DNA of 64,000 nt. Origin: Dryas octopetala (Eukaryota; Streptophyta; Magnoliopsida; Rosales; Rosaceae). Positions within the stretch are counted from its first letter, which is position 1. Each line of letters opens with the position of its first letter. A program made the position numbers and the translations under genes. Under the pieces are notes generated by a model, which did no database searches, was not told the origin of the DNA, and worked only from the letters and a program-made list of their open reading frames with translations. The stretch is taken from assembly GCA_963921425.1 (NCBI GenBank), contig OY992838.1, forward strand, positions 17,110,085 to 17,174,084. The letters run 5' to 3'. Shown piece after piece: positions 22,848 through 33,632 of this stretch.

Positions 22848-23071
22848 GTGTGTGTGCGTGTGGTGATGTGTGCGTGTGTTTCCATCTTTCGAAACCCCCC
22901 ATTTAGTTATTCTAGCGATTATTTGTACTGATTTGTTGTATATTAACCATTCCCTGTGGGATCGACCTCGTGCTTGTACGCTTTGCTACTGATGCGATTC
23001 GTGCACTTGCGAGTAAACTTAGAATGAGGTAATTGTTTATTTTATTCTAAGAAAACACATCAACAAGTTTT

Positions 23072-23089
23072 TGGCGCCGTTGCCGGGGA
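23072..23089 (+). other. Primer-binding site, tRNA-Asp
   Basis: TGGCGCCGTTGCCGGGGA complements the 3' end of plant tRNA-Asp and follows the LTR end by six bases (AGTTTT). It is typical of Athila-like elements. Confidence 0.9.
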
Positions 23090-23239
23090 ATGGTGTCTAA
23101 TATCAATGAATTGGTGTAATTAGTCATTAGAATTAGGTTATATTAGCTAGATTTCAGTTTTTGTTAATTTTTAGTTTTTAATAAATGCCATGCCTTTATG
23201 AGCAGTCTTTCTACTGATTGTGTGTTTGCTCTTGATTAG

Positions 23240-24313
23240 GTGTATTTTATGAACCTTGAACTTGTTGCAAGGTTGGAGAGGCTCAAAAAGGAAACTTTAG
23301 GTACATCTCAAGGCAGCCCTCTACCTAGCGCATCAGATTCGAGTAGTGAGGATATTGGAAGCGTCGAAATGGCTGAAGCAAATGAGAATGTGCCGCAGCC
23401 CTTGAGTCACTTTTCAGCACCCTCGCTGCCCACTCAACCGAAGGGGAAGTTGCCTAGTCAGCCCATCGTCAACCCGAAGAATGAGGAGCATGTAAATGCT
23501 ATTTTGAGGACTACTCCAAGAAAAAGAGTTAGAATGGTCAAAACTAAGGTGGTGAAGGAAGTAATTGAGATCAGTGATAGTGAGGAAGAGGAGGATCCAG
23601 ACATGACTGAAGAGCATAAGGATACACGTGTGATTCCCCTCATTCCGGACATCGACATCACCAAATTTCCAGCAACCATGAGGGAGTTGAAATCTATTGA
23701 GAAGAAGGTTGAGAAGCAAGGGCATAGTCACAATGTTCCTAGGGAGATTCGTGGTTATCTCTTTGCATCTTTTCCAAGCAAGAAGAAGGATCCGGGCTCG
23801 TTGGTCATATCATGCAGCATAGGGGAGCATAAGATCACCAATGCCTTAATTGACAGTGGTGCAGCTATCAATGTCATGCCGCTGGTTGTGTTCGAGAGGC
23901 TTGGATTCAAAGAGGCTGATTTGCAACCAGCTGATGTGAACATTCGCTTCGCCAACTCTTCAGCCCAAAAAGCTTGTGGTATGCTTGTGGATGTTTTGGT
24001 TAAATGTCGTAAATTACTAATCCCCTCTGATTTCATAGTGCTAGATGTGCCGACAATTCCGGGCGATGTCTCTATTATTCTTGGGAGACCATTTTTGTGC
24101 ACCTCTAACATGGAGTACAAAGCATTGGAGAGCGCCATGACAATTCGGCACTACACCAAGCAAGAGGTGTATTTGCTCACTTCCGAGATGCCAGAAAACG
24201 AGGAGGTCACTTTTTATGGAGAGGAGAAGTCCGAGATGGAGAGCTTCCTCAGTTCGATCCTAGGGAATGCCGAGAGTAGCAATGGCAAGAGAAAGAGGGA
24301 AGGACGCAAGTAA
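23240..24313 (+). CDS. Stand-alone retropepsin-like protein of a non-autonomous retrotransposon (357 codons)
   Basis: This is the only protein of the element at 20564-28867. The N-terminal 110 residues are Ser/Pro-rich with a basic patch (about 91-105, PRKRVR), then an acidic stretch (about 111-121, DSEEEEDPD) and a conserved linker with PATMRELKSIEKKVE. The aspartic-protease domain follows, with D205-S206-G207 and a flap/ILGRPF motif at about 280-285. The tail is basic (KRKREGRK). In Athila-type polyproteins such a protease sits between Gag and reverse transcriptase. Here no Gag domain precedes it and a stop codon follows, then the 3' interior. The start could also be the Met nine bases downstream. 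The frame has stayed open with a canonical triad, which suggests function or very recent origin. The basic patches could direct it to the nucleus or nucleic acid; that is inference. Confidence 0.82.
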   Translation: MYFMNLELVARLERLKKETLGTSQGSPLPSASDSSSEDIGSVEMAEANENVPQPLSHFSAPSLPTQPKGKLPSQPIVNPKNEEHVNAILRTTPRKRVRMVKTKVVKEVIEISDSEEEEDPDMTEEHKDTRVIPLIPDIDITKFPATMRELKSIEKKVEKQGHSHNVPREIRGYLFASFPSKKKDPGSLVISCSIGEHKITNALIDSGAAINVMPLVVFERLGFKEADLQPADVNIRFANSSAQKACGMLVDVLVKCRKLLIPSDFIVLDVPTIPGDVSIILGRPFLCTSNMEYKALESAMTIRHYTKQEVYLLTSEMPENEEVTFYGEEKSEMESFLSSILGNAESSNGKRKREGRK

Positions 24314-24578
24314 AGGAGATGGCAATGTCAGGCTGAAGACAGAAAAACAAGCGCTTATTGGGAGGCAACCCAAGTTTTTGTTTCGAATAATGGAGGAGAA
24401 GTCGTTGAGGACCAAGGAGGCCACGCCTACCCTTGGAGTGTCCACGCTTGCGTATGCAAGTAAACAGTTTCTTTATTTCGCTTCATAAGACAATTTTTCA
24501 TTTTGGTGTGTTTATTTGGTTGTGGATGTTTGCAATTTCCCGTTTCGCTTAATTTGATCATTCTTGCATTTATTTCAT

Positions 24579-24598
24579 ATACATTGAGGGCAATGTAT
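24579..24598 (+). other. Conserved hairpin before polypurine-like tract
   Basis: ATACATTG-AGGG-CAATGTAT, identical to 16949-16968, followed by a purine-rich AAGTGTGGGGGGAAGG tract. Confidence 0.6.
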
Positions 24599-24737
24599 CA
24601 TTTAAGTGTGGGGGGAAGGGCAATTGTCATTTGTTAGTGTTTTTAGGTTAAAACAAGTGTTTAGAGTGTTTTTAGAAAAAAAAAAAAGAAAAAAAAAAAA
24701 TTTCGTTTTTTAGTGTTTTTAGGTGTTTTTAGGATAG

Positions 24738-24760
24738 AAAAAAAAAAAAAAAAAAAAAAA
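24738..24760. repeat. Poly(A) tract
   Basis: A run of about 23 A bases; another of about 24 lies at 25657-25680 in the same interior. Confidence 0.85.
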
Positions 24761-26365
24761 CTTTTTCTTTTGTTTTTAAACTTAGGGTGTCAAAACCCAC
24801 ATCAAAATGCACGTTTTCATTAGATCTCATTCACCTTAGTGATGGATGTGATTCTTTTGAAGTGTGCGACATTGTTTTAAAAACAAAAAGTTTTTGAGTC
24901 ATTTTGGTTGCTTCAGGTCGTTTTGAGTCCCCAACTAATTGATTTGAGTGTGCATGATTGTTATGAGCATATTTTAGTATTGTGTGTATATTTGGTGTTC
25001 TTTTCATTCTAATAGTGTTCCATAACATATCTTGCAATTCTATGTCATTTGGCCTTGTTGATATGAATTTAGGTTGTGATTAGCATTACTAATGATTATA
25101 TGCATAATAGAGTAGACTTGCATGACCTAAGTGAGCTTTTGAGCCCTGTTCTTCAATTCTTGAGTGTTGCGCGCCACTCTAATTCTATCATTGTCATATA
25201 AGTCGTTGTTTTGATCTCATTGTCTTTCATTTGGTCATTTGCTTGGAATATGCATAATCTTGAATCAATGAGCTAGAACTCTTTTCTTGTGTACACAAAG
25301 CATGCCGTATTTGCATAACTCTTGAGAAATGAATTTAGGCCCTGTTTGTGTACCCCATAGCCTGAAAGCCTAACCATTACATGTTTTATCCTTAGTTACC
25401 CATTTTGAGCCTTTTAAGCCGTTTTCTTTGTTACCCCATACCAAACCCTAAGTTTGGGGGTGTACCACCCCTTTTACCCGTTTTACCCTTTTTATGGTGT
25501 TGCAAGTTGTTTATATGTTGATTGAGGTGAAAAAGAAGTGAAAATGCATAGCTTATACAAAAATGTGTTAGAAAAGTATGTATGCCGTACCCAAAGGAAA
25601 GAAAAAGAAAAGAAATCCAAGAAAAGAGATGGGACGGTTTCAAAAGAAGAAGAAGAAAAAAAAAAAAAAAAAAAAAAAAAGTGAGCAAAAAGAGCTCAAA
25701 GTAAGCTATGAAGTGCAAAAAAGCAAAGTGTACCTCAGAATGTTCTATTGATGCTTGCAATTCCATGAAATTAGCCCTTTGTGTTTCCTTTTCATTTCAA
25801 TACCCTATCCTAGCCTAAGCCTTCATTATAACCCTATTAAAGCCCTGGCTGATCTCAAGGGTGTGTATTATACTTATGTGGAGTCTATTTAAGAAGGGAG
25901 CCTATGGCTATTGATTCTATTTCAAGCATTTGTATTCCTTTCATGAGATAAGTATTTCTTTCTAATGTGCCTTTATTTCATGTACATATGTGAGCTAATT
26001 GCTTTTGTTACATATTTCCTCTCACATATACTTTTGAGTGCACATATCAACCCAATTCTTGAGTGTTTATCATTGAGAGTATGCCATAGTGAGGATTGGA
26101 GTTGAATCTATTATGTATGTACTGTTTTAGTCTTGTTTGTCTAAATACTTGGATTTGTGTCAAGGATGGCCTATATGACAATAGAGGAGCGAGGTGTGTT
26201 ATTTGAAATGTTATTAGAATTTGGAGAATACAATTTATATGCCTTGCTTTCCTATGTGATTAATGGTTGTGCGCATGAATTCAGTTGTTGGGATGTTGGA
26301 GTCAGTCTTGAGTCTTTTCTTTCCTTTATTTGCTCGAGGACTAGCAAAATCTAAGTTTGAGGGTG

Positions 26366-28867
26366 TGATGAGTGTGCATTTTGCATCACTTTATGATACT
26401 AATTCCTTAACCTAGAGTGTTAGAACTCGCTATTTTGTATTTCTTGTCTTGTTTTTGTGTTTTCAGATCAAATGAAGCAGAAATGAGAAAAAGAAGCAAA
26501 TGGAGCCATTTTGGGACATTTCCTGGTTAAACCAGGAAAAGTGCAGAAATCCTAGTTAAATGAGGATTCCTAGTCACACTAGGAAACATCAAGTCCAGAA
26601 CCATCATTGCGGAGCCAGAAATGTGAAATCCTGATTCGAACAGGAAATCCTGGTTGAACTAGGAAACCTAACCCAACTAGGGAAAGGAGTCCTAGTGACA
26701 CTAGGAGACCCCAGGGGCAATATGGTCATTACGAGAAGTCGAAACGGATAAGGAATCTCTCATTTGCAAGAAATCCTAGTTGCACCAGGAAATGTTTTTC
26801 AAGGTTCCAGAAGCTTCCAGAAGGTGGTGGAAATCCATGGAAATGAATGGAGGGAAGAAATGAATTTGAATTCAAATAGAAATGAGGGGCAAAATGGGAA
26901 GTCAAAAGTGGAGGGCCCATGGGCCCTAGGGATGCCGAACCAAGTGGGCCATGCATGCACATGCATGGGCCCAAACCCTAGCAGCCCAAAAGCCACACGC
27001 AAGGAGGAAGATGGCAGCCCATGCATGCGCATGCACGCCATGCAAACCCTAGCAAGGAAGAGGCCATGCGCAAGCCCAAAGGTGACAAGCCCAAGATGGA
27101 AGCCCATGGAGTGAAACCCTAGCCCATCTTGTGCAAGCTACTGAAGCCCAACATGGAAGCCCAACATGCAAGCCCAAAGCCCAAGACTACCAGCCCATGC
27201 GCCAAGGAGGGACCCTAGCTAGGCTAGGCGTGAGCTACTCAAGCCGAAACCCAAGCAGCCCAACACGCAAGGCCTGATCAGCTGGCCCTAGCTGAAGCCG
27301 CAAGGCACTAGGAGACCAAACCCTAGCCAGCCGCAACTTGCTTTCCTTGCCTCTCAAGGGAAGCTTCTCCTATTTAAACCCCCTCCATTCAGACTTTTAG
27401 GCATTCACTTTTTCAACCACACTCCAGCCGAAATCACCCTCTCCTCTTTGTTTTATTTTTCTGTTCTAAGCTTTTAATTTCAGAATTTAGTATTGTTCTA
27501 GGGAGAGCTAGCCGAAGGTAAAGAGAGAAAGAGAAGTGGCGTGGCTGCAAGGAGGGACACCCCTAAGTCGCAAGCCCTAGCTCACCATAGCCGTGAGCCA
27601 ATTGCTTGTGCAAGGTGCTTTCCCTTCCTTGTCTTGCCGCAGCCCCTTCCCCTTGCTTCTTCTGATTTTTGTTCTAGTTTCTTCTTTCATTGTTGGATTA
27701 TGTTACTGAAACTTTTTAATTAAATTGCTGGTTTTATTTAATTTGTCTCTTCATTTCTTTTATAGCTTTGGTTCTGATTTTAGTTAGTTGTTATTTAATC
27801 TTTGCAATCTGAATTTATTTAGTTATCTCTTTATTGCTTTTAATTCATGTTGCTGATTTCCTTTTGTTTACGCTTTTAGTTTCTTTAATTTCGTGTTTCT
27901 GATTCCATTTAGTTTATGCACTTTAAATTAATTGTTTAGTTTATGTTTCTAAGTTTGTTCAGTTTGCGTTTCTGATTTCAGTTAACAATCATGAATTGGG
28001 ATTTTATTTATTTGTTAGTTTCTGTTTTCTTTTATTTATTAGTTTTAATTATGTAGGTTAGTTATTCTATCTTGCATGTTAGTTGTAGGTTGATTAATGG
28101 ATTCGTATGCTTTAACAAATCGTTTATCCGTCTCTTGGTCTGTTAGTTTGATGTTTGCACATATTAAATTTCCACTATCTATTAGAACCCCCGTCACTAG
28201 TTGTTTGCATCCTTTGACTGGCCACCTTAGGGTAATTGCATCTAGTTTATCCGTTAGGTTTAGCTGTGAAATAGTCAAAGACACTAAACCACAAGTAACA
28301 AGGGAATAAGGGATTATTCTTGGTAGTGGGGTTGGGCGACCTCTATAAGGAAATAGTCAAAGCTTATATGTTGTGCATGTTTGACGTTTTCATAAAACTT
28401 AATGACTCCTGCATGGGTAACAGCTGCCCTAGCTTGAACTAGGGAACATGTAGGTTAACTAGCTAAGGAAGGCCCAAGAAGCTCTTAGTTTATGCATTAG
28501 GAGAACAATAGCGAGAAAGTAACTAGCCAAACCTTTTTAGCTGTCAAACTTTAATATGTTGTGTTCAAATTAACTGTCATTAGCCTTGGATGGTTATTGC
28601 ATGCTTATCTGATTTGAAACTGAAAATTAACATTGCAAGATAGAATAAAGTGTGTGTGCGTGTGGTGATGTGTGCGTGTGTTTCCATCTTTCGAAACCCC
28701 CCATTTAGTTATTCTAGCGATTATTTGTACTGATTTGTTGTATATTAACCATTCCCTGTGGGATCGACCTCGTGCTTGTACGCTTTGCTACTGATGCGAT
28801 TCGTGCACTTGCGAGTAAACTTAGAATGAGGTAATTGTTTATTTTATTCTAAGAAAACACATCAACA
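26366..28867 (+). mobile_element. 3' LTR of nested protease-type element (2,502 bp)
   Basis: It matches the 5' LTR at an offset of 5,802 bp. The two differences noticed are in the first 280 bp (near 26439 and 26642). It has a heat-shock element at 26805-26822, a TATA-like box at 27371-27378 and AATAAA at 28644-28649. Confidence 0.92.
26805..26822 (+). promoter_or_regulatory. Four-unit heat-shock element
   Basis: TTCCAGAAGCTTCCAGAA, identical to the 5' LTR copy. Confidence 0.6.
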
Positions 28868-28872
28868 GGGTT
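28868..28872 (+). repeat. Right target-site duplication GGGTT
   Basis: Matches 20559-20563. Confidence 0.92.
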
Positions 28873-29406
28873 GGGCGACCTCTATAAGGAAATAGTCAAA
28901 GCTTATATGTTGTGCATGTTTGACGTTCTCATAAAACTTAATGACTCCTGCATGGGTAACAGCTGCCTTAGCTTGAACTAGGGAACATGTAGGTTAACTG
29001 GCTAAGGAAGGCCCAAGAAGCTCTTAGTTTATGCATTAGGAGAACAATTGCGAGAAAGTAACTAGCCAAACCTTTTTAGCAATCAAACTTTAATATGTTG
29101 TGTTCAAATTAACTGTCATTAGCCTTGGATGGTTATTGCATGCTTATCTGATTTGAAACTGAAAACTTAACATTGCAAGATAGAATAAAGGGTGTGTGCG
29201 TGTGGTGATGTGTGCGTGTGTTTCCATCTCTTAAAACCCCCATTTAGTTATTCTAGTGATTAATTGCATTGATTTATTGTATATTAACCATTCCCTGTGG
29301 GATCGACCTCGTGCTTGTACGCTTTGCTACTGATGCGATTCGTGCACTTGCGAGTAAACATAGAATGAGATAGATGTTTATTTTGTTCTAAGAAAACACA
29401 TCAACA
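28873..29406 (+). mobile_element. Outer 3' LTR, right part
   Basis: This continues the LTR begun at 18692, with the conserved U5 block (GTGGGATCGACCTCG near 29298) and the terminal CAACA at 29402-29406. No primer-binding site follows, which fits a 3' LTR. Confidence 0.88.
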
Positions 29407-30008
29407 AGGGTCGGGGAGAGGGAGAGAGAATGGGCTCGGGGGGTGGTCGGTGCCTGGGAGGGTTCGCCGGAGCCAGAGGCTGGCAGGGGTGGCCGGTGAT
29501 GGTGAAGGGTGGTGACTGGGTGATGGCGCAGGAGAGGGGTGCGGCAGTGAAGTGAGATTGTGCCGGGGAGAGAGAGAAATAAAAGGGAGAGAGAGAAGTC
29601 AGTAGAAAATTCTAGAGAGAGAGAAAAATCAGAAAATTTTTCTGATTTTGGGTATTTAAAACCCACTTTTATAAATTTACAAAATTGCCCCTCACTTCAC
29701 ATGTCCGTATCTTTCAACCATAACTCGAAATGATGCGTGCTACGTGTCTATGAACTCGTGGGTTCGAAACCTATCCAACGGACCCAAAGTCAAAATCGAA
29801 AACTCATTTATTTTAAAAGTCAACTTTGGGTCAAGCCCCAAATTAAAAAAAAATAAAATAAATAAAAATTTTAAATCCAAACCCTTTTTATTTTCCAAAT
29901 AAATCTCAAAATCTTTCAAATACAATTCAACATCTTTTAAAAACCTCTCAAAACCATTGTCAAATAAAAATTTAAATTTCTAGTGGAAATTTGGGTCGGG
30001 TCGTTACA
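29407..30008 (-). mobile_element. Inverted fragment of a Tekay-like LTR (about 600 bp)
   Basis: On the minus strand it starts TGTAACGACCCGACCC at 30008 and follows the first 600 bp or so of the LTR at 719, including the stretch shared with 885-1080. It has diverged more than the two full LTRs have from each other. It is cut at 29407, directly at the end of the Athila-like LTR. Confidence 0.8.
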
Positions 30009-30608
30009 GTTTATCCATTCCATTTCAATATCATACCTTACCCTAAGCCTTCATTATAACCCCTATGAAGCTCTGATTGATTTTAAGAGAAGTGCAGTTC
30101 TTAATTTGGAGTCTAGGACGGAAGAAAGCTTATGGTTATTGATTTTATTTGAAGTGTTTTGGTTTTCCCTTCCTTGAGATCTTGTTTCCTTTCAAATGTG
30201 CCTATCTTCCATGCTAATATGTGAGCTATTTCTCTTTGATTACATAACTTCTCTCACATATCCTTTGAGTGCAAAATTCAACCCAATTCTTGAGTGCTTT
30301 ATTGTTGAGGGTATGCCTTGGTGAGGATTGAAGTTGAATCTATTTTGTATATGTTGCTTTATTTCTTGCTTGTCCAACACTTGGGTTATGAAGAGAATGA
30401 CCTATATGCACAATGGAGGAGTAAGGTATGTTATTTGAAGCAGTATTAGAATTTGAAGAATAAATGTTATACCTTGCTCTACTATGTTATTGTTGGTCAT
30501 ACTCATGATGTCATTTGTTGGGAAAGTTAGTTAGTTTGTTTTTGAGTCTTTGAGTGTTTTTCTTTATTTTCTTTGCTCGAGGACTAGCAAAGTCTAAGTT
30601 TGGGGGTG
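30009..30608 (+). mobile_element. Truncated 3' interior of an Athila/Tat-like element
   Basis: It matches 8790-9390 and ends with AAGTTTGGGGGTG before the LTR. No coding capacity. Its left edge is the inverted Tekay-like fragment. Confidence 0.75.
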
Positions 30609-30998
30609 TGATGACTGTTCATTTTACGCTATTTTATGATACTAACTCCCTAACCTAGAGTGTTAGAACTCGATTCTTTTGTGTCTGTTGTCTTGTTTTT
30701 GTGTCTTTAGGTCGAATGAAGCATAAATAGGAAATAGGAGCAAATGGAGCCGTTTTGGGACATTTCCTGGTCAAACTAGGAAAATGGGTCAATTCCTGGT
30801 CGAACCAGGAAAAGAGCTGAAATCCTAATCAAATGGGGATTCCTAGTCACACTAGGAAACATCAAGTCTAGAACCATCATTGTCGAGCCAGAAATGAGAA
30901 ATCCTGATTAGAACAGGAATTCCTGGTTGAACTAGGAAACCTAACCCTACTAGGGAAAGGAGTCCTAATGACACTAGGAGACTCCAGGGGCAATATGG
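30609..30998 (+). mobile_element. Athila/Tat-like 3' LTR fragment, first 390 bp
   Basis: It starts TGATGACTGTTC and contains the palindrome cluster. It breaks off at CAATATGG, where satellite sequence begins with a shared ATGG. Confidence 0.75.
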
Positions 30999-31161
30999 TT
31001 TTCATGCCAACCAGGAACAATTTGGTGCAATTTGGACGAAATTCGGCCAAGTATACACCGAAATTATGTTTTCGTGCGTTCTTAACACCATTTCTGGTTA
31101 AATATATTTAGAATGCTAATCTTAACATCTGAAAGTGCATCCGCATAGTTTTCTTGCCAAC
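30994..31161 (+). repeat. Satellite array, left piece (about one 150-bp monomer)
   Basis: It shares the monomer landmarks TTGCCAACC, TTTGGTGCAATTTGGACGAA and CGTGCGTTCTTAACACC with the larger array to the right. It is separated from it by a solo LTR. Confidence 0.8.
31157..31161 (+). repeat. Left target-site duplication CCAAC
   Basis: Matches 33633-33637 around the solo LTR. Confidence 0.88.
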
Positions 31162-31649
31162 TGATGAGTGTGCATTTTGCATCACTTTATGATACTAATT
31201 CCTTAACCTAGAGTGTTAGAACTCGATATTTTGTGTTTCTTGTTTTGTTTTTGTGTTTTCAGGTCAAATGAAGCAGAAATGAGAAAAAGAAGCAAATGGA
31301 GCCATTTTGGGACATTTCCTGGTCAAACTAGGAAAACGAGTGAAATCCTGGTCAAACCAGGAAAAGTGCAGAAATCCTAGTCGAATGAGGATTCCTAGTC
31401 ACACTAGGAAACATCAAGTTCAGAACCATCATTGCAGAGCCAGAAATGTGAAATCCTGATTCGAACAGGAAATCCTGGTTGAACTAGGAAACCTAACCCA
31501 ACTAGGGAAAGGAGTCCTAATGACAATAGGAGACCCCAGGGGCAATATGGTCATTACGAGAAGTCGAAATGGATAAGGAATCTCTCATTTTCAAGGAATC
31601 CTAGTTGCACCAGGAAATGTTGGACAAAGTCAACTCTACAAAGTAAAGG

Positions 31650-31667
31650 TTCCAGAAGCTTCTAGAA
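31650..31667 (+). promoter_or_regulatory. Four-unit heat-shock element
   Basis: TTCCAGAAGCTTCTAGAA, perfect fit, in the U3 of the solo LTR. Confidence 0.6.
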
Positions 31668-32211
31668 GGTGGTGGTCATCCATGGAAATGAATGGAGGGA
31701 AGAAATGAATTTGAATTCAAATCGAAATGAGGGGCAAAATGGGAAGTCAAAAGTCAAGGGCCCATGGGCCTAAGGGATGCCGAACCAAGATGGGCCATGC
31801 ATGCACATGCATGGGCCCAAACCCTCGCAGCCCAAAGTCCATGCGTAAGGAGCAAGATGGCAGCCCATGCATGCGCATGCATGCCAGGCAAACCCTAGCA
31901 GCCAAGGAGCCCATGCGCAAGCCCAAGATGCAAGCCCAAGGTTGAAGCCCATGGAGTGAAACCCTAGCCCATCTTGTGCAAGCCACTTCAGCCCAACACA
32001 TGTGAGCCCAATGCATATCAAGGTCCAAGACCAGCAGCCCATGCGCAAAGAGGGAGGCCTAGCTGATTTGCATGCGCCACTTAAGCCCAAGAGGACAAGC
32101 CCTTGCCGCAAGCCCATAGCTAGAAACCCTAGCTGATGCTGCAAGCCACAAGGAGAAGAAACCCTAGCAGCCGCATGTCACCTCTTCCTTGCCTTTCAAG
32201 GATTGCACCTC

Positions 32212-32220
32212 TATATATAT
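32212..32220 (+). promoter_or_regulatory. TATA box of solo LTR
   Basis: TATATATAT in the conserved position before the leader. Confidence 0.5.
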
Positions 32221-33632
32221 CCCCTTAATTCAGAACCCTAGGGACCTCACTTCACACTTTTTGCACCAGCCGAATTCTCCTAGTTCCTAGTTTATTTTTC
32301 TGTTTTAGGTTTTAGTTTTCAGAAAATAAAAGTGAGAGAGGGAGCTGAATTTAGAAGGACTTAGAGAGAAGGTGGCGTGACAAGTGAGAGGGAGAAGGAA
32401 CCAGCCCCTTGCCGCAAGCCCTAGCTGACCATAGCCGAGAGCCAATTGCTTGCTAGGTGTCTCCTTCTTCTTCCCTCCTTGCCGCAGCCACCCTTGTGTT
32501 TGCATCTCTAATTTTGTTTTCTTTTTCCTTCTAGAATTCTGATTTTATGTTGGTTTATGTTTCTAAATTTATCTAGTTTATAATTCTGAATTTATTTAAT
32601 TTAGTTGCTGAATTTAATTAGTTTAAAGCTTTGGTTTTCTTCAATGCATGTTTCAGATTCTAGTTAGTTTATATTCTTCAATCTAGTTTAGTTGTGGTTC
32701 TGATTTCAATTTGTGCATGCATTTAATTTCGTTAGCTTTGTGTTTCTGATTTTATTGTTAAGCATGAATTGGGATTTCATTATTGTTGGTTGCTGTTTTT
32801 ATTTATTTAATTTAAGTATGTAGATTAGTTATTCTATCTTGCATGTTAGTCGTAGGTCGATTAATGGATTTGCATGTTCTAACAAATCGTTTATCCGTCT
32901 CTTGGTCTGTTAGTTTGATGTTTGCATGTATTAAATTTCCACTATCTATTAGAACCCGTCACTAGTTGTTTGCATCCTTTGACTGGCCACCTTAGGGTAA
33001 TTGCATCTAGTTTATTTGTTAGGTTTAGCTGTGAAATAGTCAAAGACACTAAACCACAAGTAACAAGGGAATAAAGGGATTATTCTTGGTAGTGGGGTTG
33101 GGCGACCTCTATAAGGAAATAGTCAAAGCTTATATGTTGTGCATGTTTGACGTTCTCATAAAACTTAATGACTCCTGCATGGGTAACAACTGCCTTAGCT
33201 TGAACTAGGGAACATTTAGGTTAACTGGCTAAGGAAGGCCCAAGAAGCTCTTAGTTTATGCATTAGGAGAACAATTGCGAGAAAGTAACTAGCCAAACCT
33301 TTTTAGCAGTCAAACTTTAATATGTTGTGTTCAAATTAACTGTCATTAGCCTTGGATGGTTATTTCATGCTTATCTGATTTGAAGCCGAAAATTAACATT
33401 GAAAGATATAATAAAGGGTGTGTGCGTGTGGTGATGTGTGCGTGTGTTTCCATCTTCAAAAACCTCCCATTTAGTTATTCTAGTGATTAATTACATTGAT
33501 TTGTTGTTTATTAACCATTCCCTGTGGGATCGACCTCGTGCTTGTACGCTTTGCTACTGATGCGATTCGTGCACTTGCGAGTAAACTTGGAATGAGATAA
33601 TTGTTTATTTTGTTCTAAGAAAACAATCAACA

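Larger units (their letters stand above)
20564..23065 (+). mobile_element. 5' LTR of nested protease-type element (2,502 bp)
   Basis: TGATGAGTG...CAACA. It has a palindrome cluster at about 20716-20995, a heat-shock element at 21003-21020, a telo-box and AGCCCA region at 21110-21540, a TATA-like box at 21569-21576 and AATAAA at 22842-22847 followed by a GT-rich stretch. The last two imply a transcript start near 21600 and an R region of over 1 kb. Confidence 0.92.
24314..26365 (+). mobile_element. Non-coding 3' interior of nested element
   Basis: It has the same order as in the outer element: GGGAGGCAACCCAAG block (about 24359), hairpin 24579-24598, first polypurine-like tract (about 24603-24619), A runs (24738-24760; 25657-25680), second tract (about 25451-25461) and final tract before 26366. 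The final tract reads AAGTTTGAGGGTG here, with an A where relatives have G. The frame at 26157-26354 differs from 18483-18680 at three residues but is not kept in other subfamilies. Confidence 0.82.
20564..28867 (+). mobile_element. Complete nested Athila/Tat-like element encoding only a protease-like protein (8,304 bp)
   Basis: It has LTRs of identical length (2,502 bp; 20564-23065 and 26366-28867) with only about two differences noticed by eye. It also has a tRNA-Asp primer-binding site, one open frame (23240-24313), a 2-kb non-coding 3' interior, a polypurine tract and a 5-bp target duplication. gag, reverse transcriptase, RNase H and integrase are absent, so it must have moved using proteins made elsewhere. 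The near-identical LTRs show a very recent insertion. Confidence 0.93.
31162..33632 (+). mobile_element. Solo Athila/Tat-like LTR (2,471 bp)
   Basis: TGATGAGTG...CAACA flanked by CCAAC on both sides, with satellite DNA on both sides and no interior. This is the product of recombination between the LTRs of one element. Heat-shock element at 31650-31667, CATGCATGCGCATGCATG at 31866-31883, TATA box at 32212-32220 and AATAAA near 33408. Confidence 0.92.
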
